Assembly (NCBI RefSeq): GCF_011303555.1
Contig: NZ_CP049868.1
Coordinates: 6,312,639-6,376,638 of the forward strand
From: Pedobacter sp. HDW13
GTDB lineage: Bacteria > Bacteroidota > Bacteroidia > Sphingobacteriales > Sphingobacteriaceae
Length of the DNA stretch: 64,000 nt
Direction of reading: 5' to 3'
Shown one piece after another: positions 35,969 to 43,641 of the stretch. Position numbers and translations under genes: made by a program. Position 1 is the first letter of the stretch. Each line of letters begins with the position of its first letter. Below the pieces are notes generated by a model. The model searched no databases. It had not been told where the DNA came from and saw only the letters and a program-made list of their open reading frames with translations.

Positions 35969-36487
35969 ATGAAAATCCTCCTTTCTATAACACTAATTAT
36001 ACTTGCCATGAATGTTTCTGCTCAAGAAGTCAATAAAAAAATCCACGATTCTGTTCATAATAAAGATATCCTGATCAATGCCTGTACGCGCGAAGGTATT
36101 ACTACTTTCCCGGAGTTTAAAGAAATGTACGATCCGTTGTATAAAGCCTATATACCTGATGCTGCAACAATGATTGAACTGAAAAAACTCATCAAAAACG
36201 ACAAGATTAAAATTGTTTTCGGCACCTGGTGCGGCGATAGCAAAGTGAATGTACCGAACTTCTTTAAAGTGCTGGATGATTTACATTTTAAACAAAAAAA
36301 CGTAGAAATTATAGCTGTTGATGGCAACAAAAAGGCCGAAAATGGCATCCTCGATGGTTTAGAGATTTTAAGAGTACCTACCTTTATTGTTTATGATAAA
36401 AAAGGAAAAGAACTCGGAAGAATTATTGAGGGCCCCAAAACAACACTGGAAGGCGATTTACTGGCCATTTATCAGAAAAAGCCATAG
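35969..36487 (+). CDS. exported thioredoxin-fold protein with a single active-site Cys
   Basis: A 172-aa protein with a Sec signal (MKILLSITLIILAMNVSA) and a thioredoxin-like fold: IKIVFGTWCGDSK at the redox site, then VEIIAVDGNKK, ILRVPTFIVYDKKGKELGRI (with the conserved cis-Pro). The site is C-G-D-S, so the second redox Cys of a classical CxxC is missing, implying a monothiol mechanism or no oxidoreductase activity. Periplasmic. It lies 80-115 bp from its neighbours and looks monocistronic. Confidence 0.85.
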   Translation: MKILLSITLIILAMNVSAQEVNKKIHDSVHNKDILINACTREGITTFPEFKEMYDPLYKAYIPDAATMIELKKLIKNDKIKIVFGTWCGDSKVNVPNFFKVLDDLHFKQKNVEIIAVDGNKKAENGILDGLEILRVPTFIVYDKKGKELGRIIEGPKTTLEGDLLAIYQKKP

Positions 36488-36603
36488 TTGATGACTTATT
36501 AGACAATAGTTAATGGCTTGATAACGTTTGCCGGGCCATTGTCTATTAACCGTCAAGCAATTAGCATACTTACCAATCACATTTACCTATTACCTACAAA
36601 AAC

Positions 36604-37284
36604 ATGTCAGCAGCATTAGAACCAGGGTGGTTAGCCGTTTTAGAAGAAGAATTTGAGAAAGACTACATGATTAAGCTAAAGTCTTTTTTACAGGAAGAGA
36701 AACAGAAAGGTGCAACGGTTTATCCTAAGGGCACTGATATATTTAATGCGCTAAACACAACTCCATTTGATGAGGTGAAAGTGGTGATTTTAGGTCAGGA
36801 TCCTTACCATGGTACTGGCCAGGCCCACGGACTTTCTTTTTCTGTACAACGTGGCGTTGCAGTACCACCCTCGCTAAAAAATATTTACAAGGAATTAGAA
36901 ACGGATATAGAAGGTTTTAAATCGCCAGCTCACGGGAATTTAATCCATTGGGCAGAACAAGGGGTGCTGCTGTTAAATGCAACATTAACAGTACGTGCAT
37001 CTGAGGCAGGTTCGCATCAAAACCGCGGCTGGGAGATCTTTACCGACGAAATTATTAAAGCTTTATCCGAGAAACGCGAGCATTTGGTTTTTCTTTTGTG
37101 GGGCAGATACGCTCAGCAAAAGGCAGCTTTAATTGATCAAAAGAAACACTACGTGCTTACTGCGGCACACCCCTCGCCTTTCTCGGCTTACAATGGCTTT
37201 TTCGGGTCAAAACACTTTTCGAAGGCCAACCAGCTATTGGTACAAAATAACCTGAAACCGATTGGTTGGAATTTGCCGGTATAA
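36604..37284 (+). CDS. ung: uracil-DNA glycosylase
   Basis: The 226-aa family 1 Ung removes uracil from DNA in base excision repair. The catalytic Asp motif is VVILGQDPYHGTGQAHGLSFSV, with the uracil-binding and DNA-intercalating loop in HPSPFSAYNGFFGSKHFSK; the pocket sequence GVLLLNATLTVR is also typical. It overlaps the downstream hydrolase start by 1 nt, suggesting coupled translation. Confidence 0.97.
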   Translation: MSAALEPGWLAVLEEEFEKDYMIKLKSFLQEEKQKGATVYPKGTDIFNALNTTPFDEVKVVILGQDPYHGTGQAHGLSFSVQRGVAVPPSLKNIYKELETDIEGFKSPAHGNLIHWAEQGVLLLNATLTVRASEAGSHQNRGWEIFTDEIIKALSEKREHLVFLLWGRYAQQKAALIDQKKHYVLTAAHPSPFSAYNGFFGSKHFSKANQLLVQNNLKPIGWNLPV

Positions 37285-37967
37285 TGAATACCTATTTTAT
37301 CAGTGGTTTAGGAGCGGATAAGCGGATTTTTTCAAAGCTAAAGCTCAACGAGAAAATCAACATCATTCATATTGATTGGATAGATCCCAAGCAAAACGAA
37401 ACACTTGCGGCTTATGCAGCGCGGTTGGGTGGGATTATAGATACCAGTCAGCCCTTTGCTTTAGTAGGTGTTTCGTTTGGCGGAATGATTGCAGTTGAAG
37501 TAGCAAAAATCTTAGCACCTATAGTAACAGTAATCATTTCCAGCACCATGATCAGTAGCCAGTTGCCGGGGCTTTACCGTTTCGCCGGCAAACTTGGATT
37601 ACTAAAATTTATTCCTGCCAAACTTTTAAAGTCTTCGAATAAACTTACCCAAAATTACTATTTCGGCACCCGATCAGGCAGCGAGAAAGTATTATTAAGC
37701 AAAATCATAAAAGATACTGATCCGTATTTTTTAAAATGGGCAATTGGAAGTATACTGAGCTGGAAAAATGAAACAAGGCCTGAACGGATGTATCATATAC
37801 ACGGCACCCATGATAAAATTTTGTACAGTAAAACAGCACAACCCGATTTTGTAATCGAAAACGGAACCCACTTTATGGTTTACCAGAATGCAGTTGAGAT
37901 TTCAGGAATTATAAACCAAATAATATTAAACACTAGTAAACATCATGCCGACCAGAAAGATATCTGA
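37284..37967 (+). CDS. alpha/beta-hydrolase family protein
   Basis: A 227-aa alpha/beta-hydrolase. Start ATG 37284 (MNTYFISGLGADKRIF), which overlaps the ung stop codon by one base; the in-frame ATG at 37266 is inside ung and unlikely. The nucleophile elbow is LVGVSFGGMIAVE, with a downstream His region ENGTHFMVY and an Asp-containing HGTHDKILY segment. The substrate is unknown. Co-transcription with ung is probable by overlap; no metabolic link is evident. Confidence 0.85.
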   Translation: MNTYFISGLGADKRIFSKLKLNEKINIIHIDWIDPKQNETLAAYAARLGGIIDTSQPFALVGVSFGGMIAVEVAKILAPIVTVIISSTMISSQLPGLYRFAGKLGLLKFIPAKLLKSSNKLTQNYYFGTRSGSEKVLLSKIIKDTDPYFLKWAIGSILSWKNETRPERMYHIHGTHDKILYSKTAQPDFVIENGTHFMVYQNAVEISGIINQIILNTSKHHADQKDI

Positions 37968-37996
37968 TTCATTTCAGCCTCTCCACTGAAAAAAGC

Positions 37997-38020
37997 CCCT
38001 GAAATAAATTCAGGGTGACG
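37997..38020. repeat. CCTGAAATAAATTCAGGGTGACG repeat element
   Basis: A 7-bp stem CCCTGAA / TTCAGGG with a 5-nt loop, followed by TGACG. The inverted copy is at 31878-31898. The adjacent GTGGTGTTATCACCAT could fold as well. It sits in the gap between a hydrolase (+) and Lrp (-). Confidence 0.75.
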
Positions 38021-38108
38021 ACCGTGGTGTTATCACCATCCGTGAAATTGTTGCACCTGAGTAACTATCGGAATACAACGATTCGATTGTTATTAAAAGT
38101 GGTCGAGT

Positions 38109-38579
38109 TTAATACTCCAAAGGCACAATTGGCTCTTTCTTGGTAGTAGACATGATCATCATTGTTTGGAAGGTTTTAACCACCGAAATTTTACTGATCT
38201 TATCCATAATTAACCTTTCGTAAGCCTTAATATCTTTCACATAAACCTTCAATAAAAAATCAGCCTGTCCGGTAACGTGGTGGCATTCGGTGATTTCTTT
38301 AATCTGGTTTACTTCATCCAAAAAAATCTGAATGGTATTATTTTTATGAAAATCGAGCTGAATCTGAATAAAGGTCTTTATACCTAAACCCAGTTTTTCC
38401 TCATCTACCAAAGCATGGTAACTTTTAATATATCCAGCCATTTCCAGCTTGCGTACACGCTCTAAAGTTGGTGCAGGCGATAAACCAATTTCCTGTGATA
38501 ATAGCAAATTGGTAATTCTTCCATTCTCTTGAAGAATTCTTAAAATTTTAAAGTCTATTTTATCTAATTCAGATGCCAT
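38109..38579 (-). CDS. Lrp/AsnC family transcriptional regulator
   Basis: A 156-aa Lrp-type protein: HTH (LDKIDFKILRILQENGRITN...LSPAPTLERVRKLEMAGYI) and AsnC/RAM domain (ITECHHVTGQADFLLKVYVKD). It stands alone, divergent from the DtxR gene, with 127 bp of very AT-rich spacer. Unlike the Lrp at 18459, no transporter partner is attached. The target is unknown. Confidence 0.92.
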   Translation of the reverse strand: MASELDKIDFKILRILQENGRITNLLLSQEIGLSPAPTLERVRKLEMAGYIKSYHALVDEEKLGLGIKTFIQIQLDFHKNNTIQIFLDEVNQIKEITECHHVTGQADFLLKVYVKDIKAYERLIMDKISKISVVKTFQTMMIMSTTKKEPIVPLEY

Positions 38580-38664
38580 AAAGTGTTAAAGGTATTTGAG
38601 AACACAAACATAACCAAATTATATTCTAAATTTTAACATAATTTATCATATATATTTTAAATAA

Positions 38665-38690
38665 AAATTTTTAGATTTACCTAAAAATTT
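38665..38690 (+). promoter_or_regulatory. dyad operator upstream of the DtxR/MntR regulator
   Basis: AAATTTTTAG (38665-38674), a 6-base spacer, then the exact inverse CTAAAAATTT (38681-38690), 16 bp before the ATG at 38707. The TTTAG-N6-CTAAA core resembles operators of DtxR/IdeR/MntR-family proteins. It probably mediates metal-dependent autoregulation of the regulator-transporter pair. Confidence 0.6.
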
Positions 38691-38706
38691 AATTAGATAC
38701 ACATAA

Positions 38707-39369
38707 ATGCAAAGTTATACCGAGGAGAACTATTTAAAGATCATTTACCACCTTGCTGAAAAGACTACTAACGTGCAAACGAACGCCATTGCAGAGCAAA
38801 TGCAAACTAAACCAGCTTCGGTTACCGACATGATAAAAAAGCTGGCAGATAAAGGTTTGGTAGATTATATTAAATACCAGGGGGTTACTTTAACCGAAAC
38901 AGGTAAGAATGCTGCAATAGATATTGTACGAAAACACCGTTTATGGGAAGTTTTCCTGGTTGACAAATTAAACTTTAAATGGGATGAGGTGCATGATGTA
39001 GCTGAAGAGCTGGAGCATATCAGGTCGATAGAATTGATTGAAAGACTGGATGAATTTCTGGGTTTCCCGAAAGCTGATCCACATGGCGACCCCATACCTG
39101 ATAAAAACGGCCGTTTTGCCAAAACACAGTTTATCAAATTAATAGAATTAAAAGTTGGCGATTCGGGTACCATAACCGGTGTTAGCCAGCATAGCTCAGC
39201 TTTTTTAAAACATTTAGAGAAACTAGGCCTAACTCTGGGTAAACAGATAAAAATCAATGATGTTACCGATTTCGATGGTTCAGTAGAAATCCAGTTAGCA
39301 GATAAACAAGTTAATATTAGTAGGGAAGTTGCAAAACACATTTTAATTAGCAGTAATGGCAAAAACTGA
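38707..39369 (+). CDS. DtxR/MntR-family metal-dependent transcriptional regulator
   Basis: A 220-aa DtxR-type repressor. The N-terminal winged HTH (TEENYLKIIYHLAEK...QTNAIAEQMQTKPASVTDMIKKLADKGLV), the dimerisation and metal-binding domain (DIVRKHRLWEVFLVDKLNF, DEVHDVAEELEHI), and the C-terminal FeoA/SH3-like domain (GDSGTITGVSQHSSAFLKHLEKLGL) are all present. It overlaps the Nramp transporter by 14 nt, so it most likely represses manganese or iron uptake. Manganese (MntR) is favoured by the Nramp partner, but metal choice cannot be proven from sequence. Confidence 0.93.
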   Translation: MQSYTEENYLKIIYHLAEKTTNVQTNAIAEQMQTKPASVTDMIKKLADKGLVDYIKYQGVTLTETGKNAAIDIVRKHRLWEVFLVDKLNFKWDEVHDVAEELEHIRSIELIERLDEFLGFPKADPHGDPIPDKNGRFAKTQFIKLIELKVGDSGTITGVSQHSSAFLKHLEKLGLTLGKQIKINDVTDFDGSVEIQLADKQVNISREVAKHILISSNGKN

Positions 39370-41221
39370 ATCGTTAAGTGAAGTACATCAAAGCGTAAAT
39401 ACAGATAAAAGAAAAGGCTGGCGAAGGATTTTATCATTTATTGGTCCGGCATACCTGATTAGCGTAGGCTATATGGACCCCGGAAACTGGGCAACCGATT
39501 TAGCCGGCGGTAGTAAGTTTGGTTACCAGCTGGTTTGGGTCTTACTCATGTCGAACCTTATTGCACTGCTTTTACAATCATTAAGTGCGCGTTTAGGTAT
39601 TGTGCGTGGGCTCGATTTAGCGCAAGCTTCAAAACAAGCATATGCGCGCTGGGCAAATATCCCATTATTCGCGTTGGCACAAACAGCCATTATTGCCTGC
39701 GATCTGGCCGAAATTATTGGTATGGCCATTGGTTTACAGCTCCTTTTTGGTTTGCCGCTAATCTGGGGCATTTCGATAACCATATTCGATACCATGTTAT
39801 TGCTTTTCCTGCTCAATAAGGGAATGCGTGCCATGGAAGGTTTTATTGTATCGATGGTGTTTATTGTGGGTATTTCGTTTTTAGTTGAAATGTTTATTGT
39901 AGAACCATCGTTAAGGGAGGTTGTTAAAGGTTTCGAACCCTCTATATTAACGGGCGATGCTTTGTATATTGCCATTGGGATTATTGGCGCTACGGTAATG
40001 CCCCATAACCTTTACCTGCATTCCTCGCTGGTGCAAACACGCAAAATAGAGCGCAGCAACAAAGGGATTAAAGAAGCCTTAAAATTTAACCTGATTGATA
40101 CCACTGTGGCATTGAATCTCGCCTTCTTTGTAAATGCAGCCATCCTTATTTTAGCAGGAGCAGCCTTTTATAAGAACGGATTACACGAAGTTGCCGAAAT
40201 ACAGGATGCCCATAAACTGCTTTCGAATATTTTTGGCAATGTAGCCCCAACCCTCTTTGCCATTGCTTTAATAGCAGCCGGACAGAGCTCTACCGTTACC
40301 GGAACATTAGCCGGGCAAATAATTATGGAAGGCCATATTAATTTACGTATCCAGCCTTGGTTGCGAAGGTTAATTACCCGTTTACTGGCCATTATCCCAG
40401 CTTTCTTTACTATCTTACATTATGGCGAAGATGCTTTGGGTGGCCTACTGGTACTGAGCCAGGTGGTTTTGAGTTTACAGCTTGGTTTTGCCATCATCCC
40501 GCTAATTCACTTCACCTCTGATAAAAAACTGATGAAAGATTTTGCCATTAAACCCTGGGTAAAGGTATTGGCCTGGGCCAGTGCACTGGTAATTATCGCA
40601 CTTAATGTAAAACTAGTAATTGAAGAAATTGGTGACTGGGCAAAAGACGCTAACAACTGGTGGATTTATGTGATCGTAATTCCCGCTCTAATCCTCGTTG
40701 TGCTACTTTTGTTATACGTTTTCTTCCATCCGATGATAGAAAGTAAAAGAAATGCAAGCAAACAACTTGTACCACATGGCAATGCGCTTGATATCGGTAA
40801 AATTGAAAAAATCAGCTACAAAAGGATTGGTATTGCGGTAGATTTTTCGAAAAACGATAGAAATACAATCAGACATGCCTTAATTCAAGGAGGGAAAGGT
40901 GCGCACTATTACTTAATACATGTAGTAGAAACTGCTGCTGCCCGTTATCTCGGCAAGGAAGTAATGGACCATGAAACGCAAAGCGATGCAGCAAACCTCG
41001 ATAAATACATCGCTAATCTTGGCGATTTAGGCTACGATGCCACTCCATTTATTGGTTTTGGAAGCACTGCAAAAGCCATTGCCGATATCAGCAACGAAAA
41101 CGAAATGGAGCTACTGGTAATGGGTGCCCACGGGCATAAAGGTCTTAAAGACCTTATTTTTGGCACTACAGTAGATTCGGTAAGACATAAGGTAAAAATA
41201 CCGGTATTGATTATCAGGTAG
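39356..41221 (+). CDS. Nramp divalent metal transporter fused to a UspA domain
   Basis: A 621-aa fusion. Residues about 20-460 are an Nramp (MntH-like) transporter with about 11 membrane helices. The metal motif DPGN is at 41-44, and the second motif region GATVMPHNLYLHSSL is present; Nramp proteins import Mn2+ or Fe2+ with protons. Residues about 475-621 form a UspA-type universal stress domain with an ATP-binding-type end (MELLVMGAHGHKGLKDLIFGTTVDSV). The fusion suggests cytoplasmic nucleotide or stress control of transport (inference). It overlaps its DtxR-type regulator by 14 nt. Confidence 0.93.
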   Translation: MAKTESLSEVHQSVNTDKRKGWRRILSFIGPAYLISVGYMDPGNWATDLAGGSKFGYQLVWVLLMSNLIALLLQSLSARLGIVRGLDLAQASKQAYARWANIPLFALAQTAIIACDLAEIIGMAIGLQLLFGLPLIWGISITIFDTMLLLFLLNKGMRAMEGFIVSMVFIVGISFLVEMFIVEPSLREVVKGFEPSILTGDALYIAIGIIGATVMPHNLYLHSSLVQTRKIERSNKGIKEALKFNLIDTTVALNLAFFVNAAILILAGAAFYKNGLHEVAEIQDAHKLLSNIFGNVAPTLFAIALIAAGQSSTVTGTLAGQIIMEGHINLRIQPWLRRLITRLLAIIPAFFTILHYGEDALGGLLVLSQVVLSLQLGFAIIPLIHFTSDKKLMKDFAIKPWVKVLAWASALVIIALNVKLVIEEIGDWAKDANNWWIYVIVIPALILVVLLLLYVFFHPMIESKRNASKQLVPHGNALDIGKIEKISYKRIGIAVDFSKNDRNTIRHALIQGGKGAHYYLIHVVETAAARYLGKEVMDHETQSDAANLDKYIANLGDLGYDATPFIGFGSTAKAIADISNENEMELLVMGAHGHKGLKDLIFGTTVDSVRHKVKIPVLIIR

Positions 41222-41226
41222 GCGGG

Positions 41227-41706
41227 TTATTTACCCACTACCTTCATCATTTTTTTTATTCCGCCATCGCCCGATTCGTATAACAATAATTTACCTGCCG
41301 GTGAATATAAATACATTGCAGGATACTGTTTAGGCAAAAAGGTTGGGATAAACATGCGTTTTTTATCCTGCAGCACCAATACGTTTGGCTTGGTATTTAA
41401 GCCTTTAGCATACGAATTGAAAAACTGAGGGATAATATAACCTTCATCCATGGTAATCATGTAAATGTTTACATCTTTAAACTGGGTATAATTGGTATTC
41501 AGCAGCTTGCTTTCTCTCTGGCAGTGATCGCAGGTACAATCGAACAAAATGAAAAGGTTTTTCTTTCCCTGTTTAATATCTCCGTTTGAAAAAGCCTTTC
41601 CATCCAATTTATAAAAGGTAAACTGAGGCAGTAAGGTAGGCTGTTGTGCTTTTAACTGAACGGTGGTAGCAAGCAATAAGATTAAAAGTAGGTTTCTGAA
41701 TTTCAT
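41227..41706 (-). CDS. exported redoxin/thioredoxin-like protein
   Basis: A 159-aa exported protein with a Sec signal (MKFRNLLLILLLATTVQLKAQ) and a thioredoxin-like fold. The redox region FILFDCTCDHCQRESKLL has three cysteines in a CxCxxC pattern rather than plain CxxC. YPAMYLYSPAGKLLLYESG completes the fold. It lies convergent with the Nramp gene, only 5 bp from its stop. Likely periplasmic thiol chemistry, partner unknown. Confidence 0.83.
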   Translation of the reverse strand: MKFRNLLLILLLATTVQLKAQQPTLLPQFTFYKLDGKAFSNGDIKQGKKNLFILFDCTCDHCQRESKLLNTNYTQFKDVNIYMITMDEGYIIPQFFNSYAKGLNTKPNVLVLQDKKRMFIPTFLPKQYPAMYLYSPAGKLLLYESGDGGIKKMMKVVGK

Positions 41707-41853
41707 TTTTGATAGTTAAAGTCCAAACTTAAATGAATAAATGCGAACATAATAATATATCATTAGCTTTTACAAACTGATGAAGATTTTTAACGGCCTG
41801 TATAGATTATCCGGTTTTAAAAAGCAGAAAACATATTTGAAAATAAAAGCAAG

Positions 41854-42000
41854 TTTTCCATGGCAATTGAAGCCCCGCCATAGGGAACAGGGGCCTGGGA
41901 AATGCAACTGAACGGTTTAAGTTCCATGCACCAGCCGAGGTTAAATAAACCCGCTTTCCCTCCTGTCAATTCCCTTCAAATTGGCAGGAGGGAAAGCGGG
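41854..42000 (+). ncRNA. candidate structured RNA or palindromic element upstream of smpB
   Basis: Three successive hairpins are seen. 41854-41901: TTTCC/GGAAA outer pairing around GCCCC/GGGGC. 41902-41929: TGCA/TGCA and GAAC/GTTC. 41950-42000: a 22-bp near-perfect stem starting CCCGCTTTCCCTCCTG. The G+C is far above that of the spacer around it. It lies in a 510-bp gap with no convincing gene. Strand is uncertain, since the hairpins fold on both strands. It could be a small RNA (6S-type regulators are hairpins), or a repeat element; I cannot tell which. Confidence 0.35.
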
Positions 42001-42054
42001 ACTGAAGATACCAAAAGGGATAGCTGTACATTTCCCAATCACACCTCATTACCA

Positions 42055-42103
42055 AAAGAAGTCAAGTTTGAATATGCAAATCGCTATAAAACTTGACTTC
42101 TTT
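42055..42103. terminator. hairpin of the AAGAAGTCA family
   Basis: A 15-bp perfect stem AAAGAAGTCAAGTTT / AAACTTGACTTCTTT with a 19-nt loop. It follows the structured stretch on the + strand and resembles the hairpin at 2121-2197. A terminator role is likely. Confidence 0.65.
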
Positions 42104-42162
42104 AAACTGTACAATTAAAAATTAAATTATCACGTCAATTTTTAAGATATTTGCAACCCGAA

Positions 42163-42192
42163 ACTATAATTATACAATTGTATAATTATAGT
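42163..42192. promoter_or_regulatory. 30-bp perfect palindrome before smpB
   Basis: ACTATAATTATACAA at 42163-42177 is followed directly by its inverse complement TTGTATAATTATAGT at 42178-42192, with no loop. A promoter-like GATATTTG lies at 42145-42152, so the dyad falls near the expected transcription start. It is 24 bp before the smpB start and might be an operator. Confidence 0.45.
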
Positions 42193-42215
42193 AATTACAT
42201 ATACTTTATAAAATT

Positions 42216-42665
42216 TTGAAAAACGATATCAATATAAAAAATAAAAGAGCCTATTTCGATTACAACCTGATAGACAAGTATGTAGCCGGAATTGCCCTTT
42301 TAGGCACTGAAATAAAAGCGATCAGACAAGGAAAAGCCAACATGACTGATGCATTCTGCACGTTTATTGGGGGAATCCTATATGTACGCAACCTGCATGT
42401 TTCGGAATATAGCCACAGTTCCTTTTATCACCACGATATTAAACGCGACCGTGCACTATTACTGCAAAAGAAAGAACTCCGGAAATTAAAACTAAAAGGC
42501 GAAGAAAAGGGCTACACCATCGTTCCTTTACGCATTTTTATTAACGAAAGAGGTTTCGCCAAAATGGAAATTGCCTTAGCACAAGGTAAAAAGGAATTCG
42601 ATAAACGCGATAGCATTAAAGATAGAGATACCAAACGGGAATTAGATAGGGCGTTGAAAAGGTAA
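42216..42665 (+). CDS. smpB: SsrA-binding protein SmpB
   Basis: SmpB delivers tmRNA to stalled ribosomes in trans-translation. The 149-aa protein begins at TTG 42216 (KNDINIKNKRAYFDYNLIDKYVAGIALLGTEIKAIR, the family's N-terminal pattern); no ATG start is available upstream in frame that keeps homology. The C-terminal tail KEFDKRDSIKDRDTKRELDRALKR is the conserved helix that mimics the codon-anticodon. No tmRNA gene was found in the window. It is convergent with pcm over a short-word hairpin. Confidence 0.95.
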   Translation: MKNDINIKNKRAYFDYNLIDKYVAGIALLGTEIKAIRQGKANMTDAFCTFIGGILYVRNLHVSEYSHSSFYHHDIKRDRALLLQKKELRKLKLKGEEKGYTIVPLRIFINERGFAKMEIALAQGKKEFDKRDSIKDRDTKRELDRALKR

Positions 42666-42735
42666 GTTAGTTGGAAGTTGGGGGTTTGGAGTTGCGAGTC
42701 TACTCAAAACTCCAGCCTTATGACTCCAAACTTAA
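42666..42735. repeat. short-word inverted-arm spacer (GTTTGGAGTT type)
   Basis: AAGTTGGGGGTTTGGAGTTG faces ACTCCAAACTT, with ACTCAAAACTCC between. It lies between convergent smpB and pcm and could act as a terminator. Words match 26513-26600 and 57741-57821. Confidence 0.6.
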
Positions 42736-43392
42736 TCACCACGCCTGGTCGCCTACTAAAGGCACAAACCTGAAAGTATCCAATACAATTTTCTCGTAAT
42801 CGGTTTCACTTACACGGATTACAGTAACCATTTTCTGAGTTTGCTCATCTCCTACCGGAATAACAAGAATACCGCCAATTTTTAACTGTTTCAATAAGAT
42901 TTCGGGAACCAACGGTGCGCCGGCGGTAACAATTATCTTATCATATGGCGCATGTTTGGCAATGCCTTTTGAACCATCGCCACAATAAAAAGTAGGCTTA
43001 TACCCCATTCCTGGCAAAACCTGAATGGTTCTGTTATAAATATTCTCTTGTCTTTCAATTGTATAAACCTTGGCGCCCAGCTCCATTAAAATGCAGGTTT
43101 GATAGCCAGATCCTGTACCAATTTCGAGCACTTTATCTCCTTTTTTAATGTGTAGCAATTCGCTCTGATAAGCCACGGTATAGGGTTGCGAAATGGTTTG
43201 CCCATCGCCGATAGGAAAAGCAATATCTTTATAAGCCTGGTTCCAGAAAGTCTCGTCGAAAAAGAAATGACGGGGCACTTTGCCAATGGCTTTTAGTACG
43301 CTCTCATCTTCAATTCCGCGAGATCTCAACAACTCGACTAATTTTTTTCTAGCTCCCCGCTCCCTATAATTATCAACAAATTTATACGCCAT
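42736..43392 (-). CDS. pcm: protein-L-isoaspartate O-methyltransferase
   Basis: Pcm methylates isoaspartyl residues with SAM to start repair of aged proteins. The 218-aa protein has the motif I loop VLEIGTGSGYQTCILMELGAKVYTIER, a Pcm signature TISQPYTVAYQSELL just before it, and the later strand KIIVTAGAPLVPEILL. Length is usual (about 205-220 aa). Monocistronic, between short-word spacers. Confidence 0.95.
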   Translation of the reverse strand: MAYKFVDNYRERGARKKLVELLRSRGIEDESVLKAIGKVPRHFFFDETFWNQAYKDIAFPIGDGQTISQPYTVAYQSELLHIKKGDKVLEIGTGSGYQTCILMELGAKVYTIERQENIYNRTIQVLPGMGYKPTFYCGDGSKGIAKHAPYDKIIVTAGAPLVPEILLKQLKIGGILVIPVGDEQTQKMVTVIRVSETDYEKIVLDTFRFVPLVGDQAW

Positions 43393-43499
43393 GAAGTTTC
43401 AAAATTAGCCTTTTTAAATCGTGTTTCAAGAGAATTATAGAATTTAGCCTGGGATTAATGATTGAATACCTGAGTTAGAGAAGGATACATTATCAACAT

Positions 43500-43640
43500 A
43501 AATTTACTGATTTTTGAATTAAAAAATGAGCGAAGGATGGAATTATAGAATGAGTGAATGCTTGAAGGATAGAATGAGTGAGTGCCTGAATAACCTTAAC
43601 ATTCAAAACTCAATCATTCAAAATCGATCATTCAAAACTT
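43500..43640. repeat. short-word inverted-arm spacer (GAATGATTGA / GAATGAGTGA type)
   Basis: Left arm words ATAGAATGAGTGAATGC and GGATAGAATGAGTGAG face the right arm ATTCAAAACTCAATCATTC and ATCATTCAAAAC, which are inverse-complement words. It fills the pcm-priA gap, where no gene is seen. Confidence 0.65.
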
Positions 43641-43641
43641 T

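Noticed and set aside
37266..37283. Upstream ATG of the alpha/beta-hydrolase
   Set aside because: Lies inside the ung coding region; ATG 37284 overlapping the ung stop fits better.
41902..42096. 64-codon plus-strand ORF in the structured region
   Set aside because: It runs straight through the hairpins, and its composition has no family-like pattern; treated as non-coding.
41707..42215. tmRNA (ssrA) next to smpB
   Set aside because: No tag sequence resembling the Bacteroidota type ending in ALAA and no tRNA-like ends were found.
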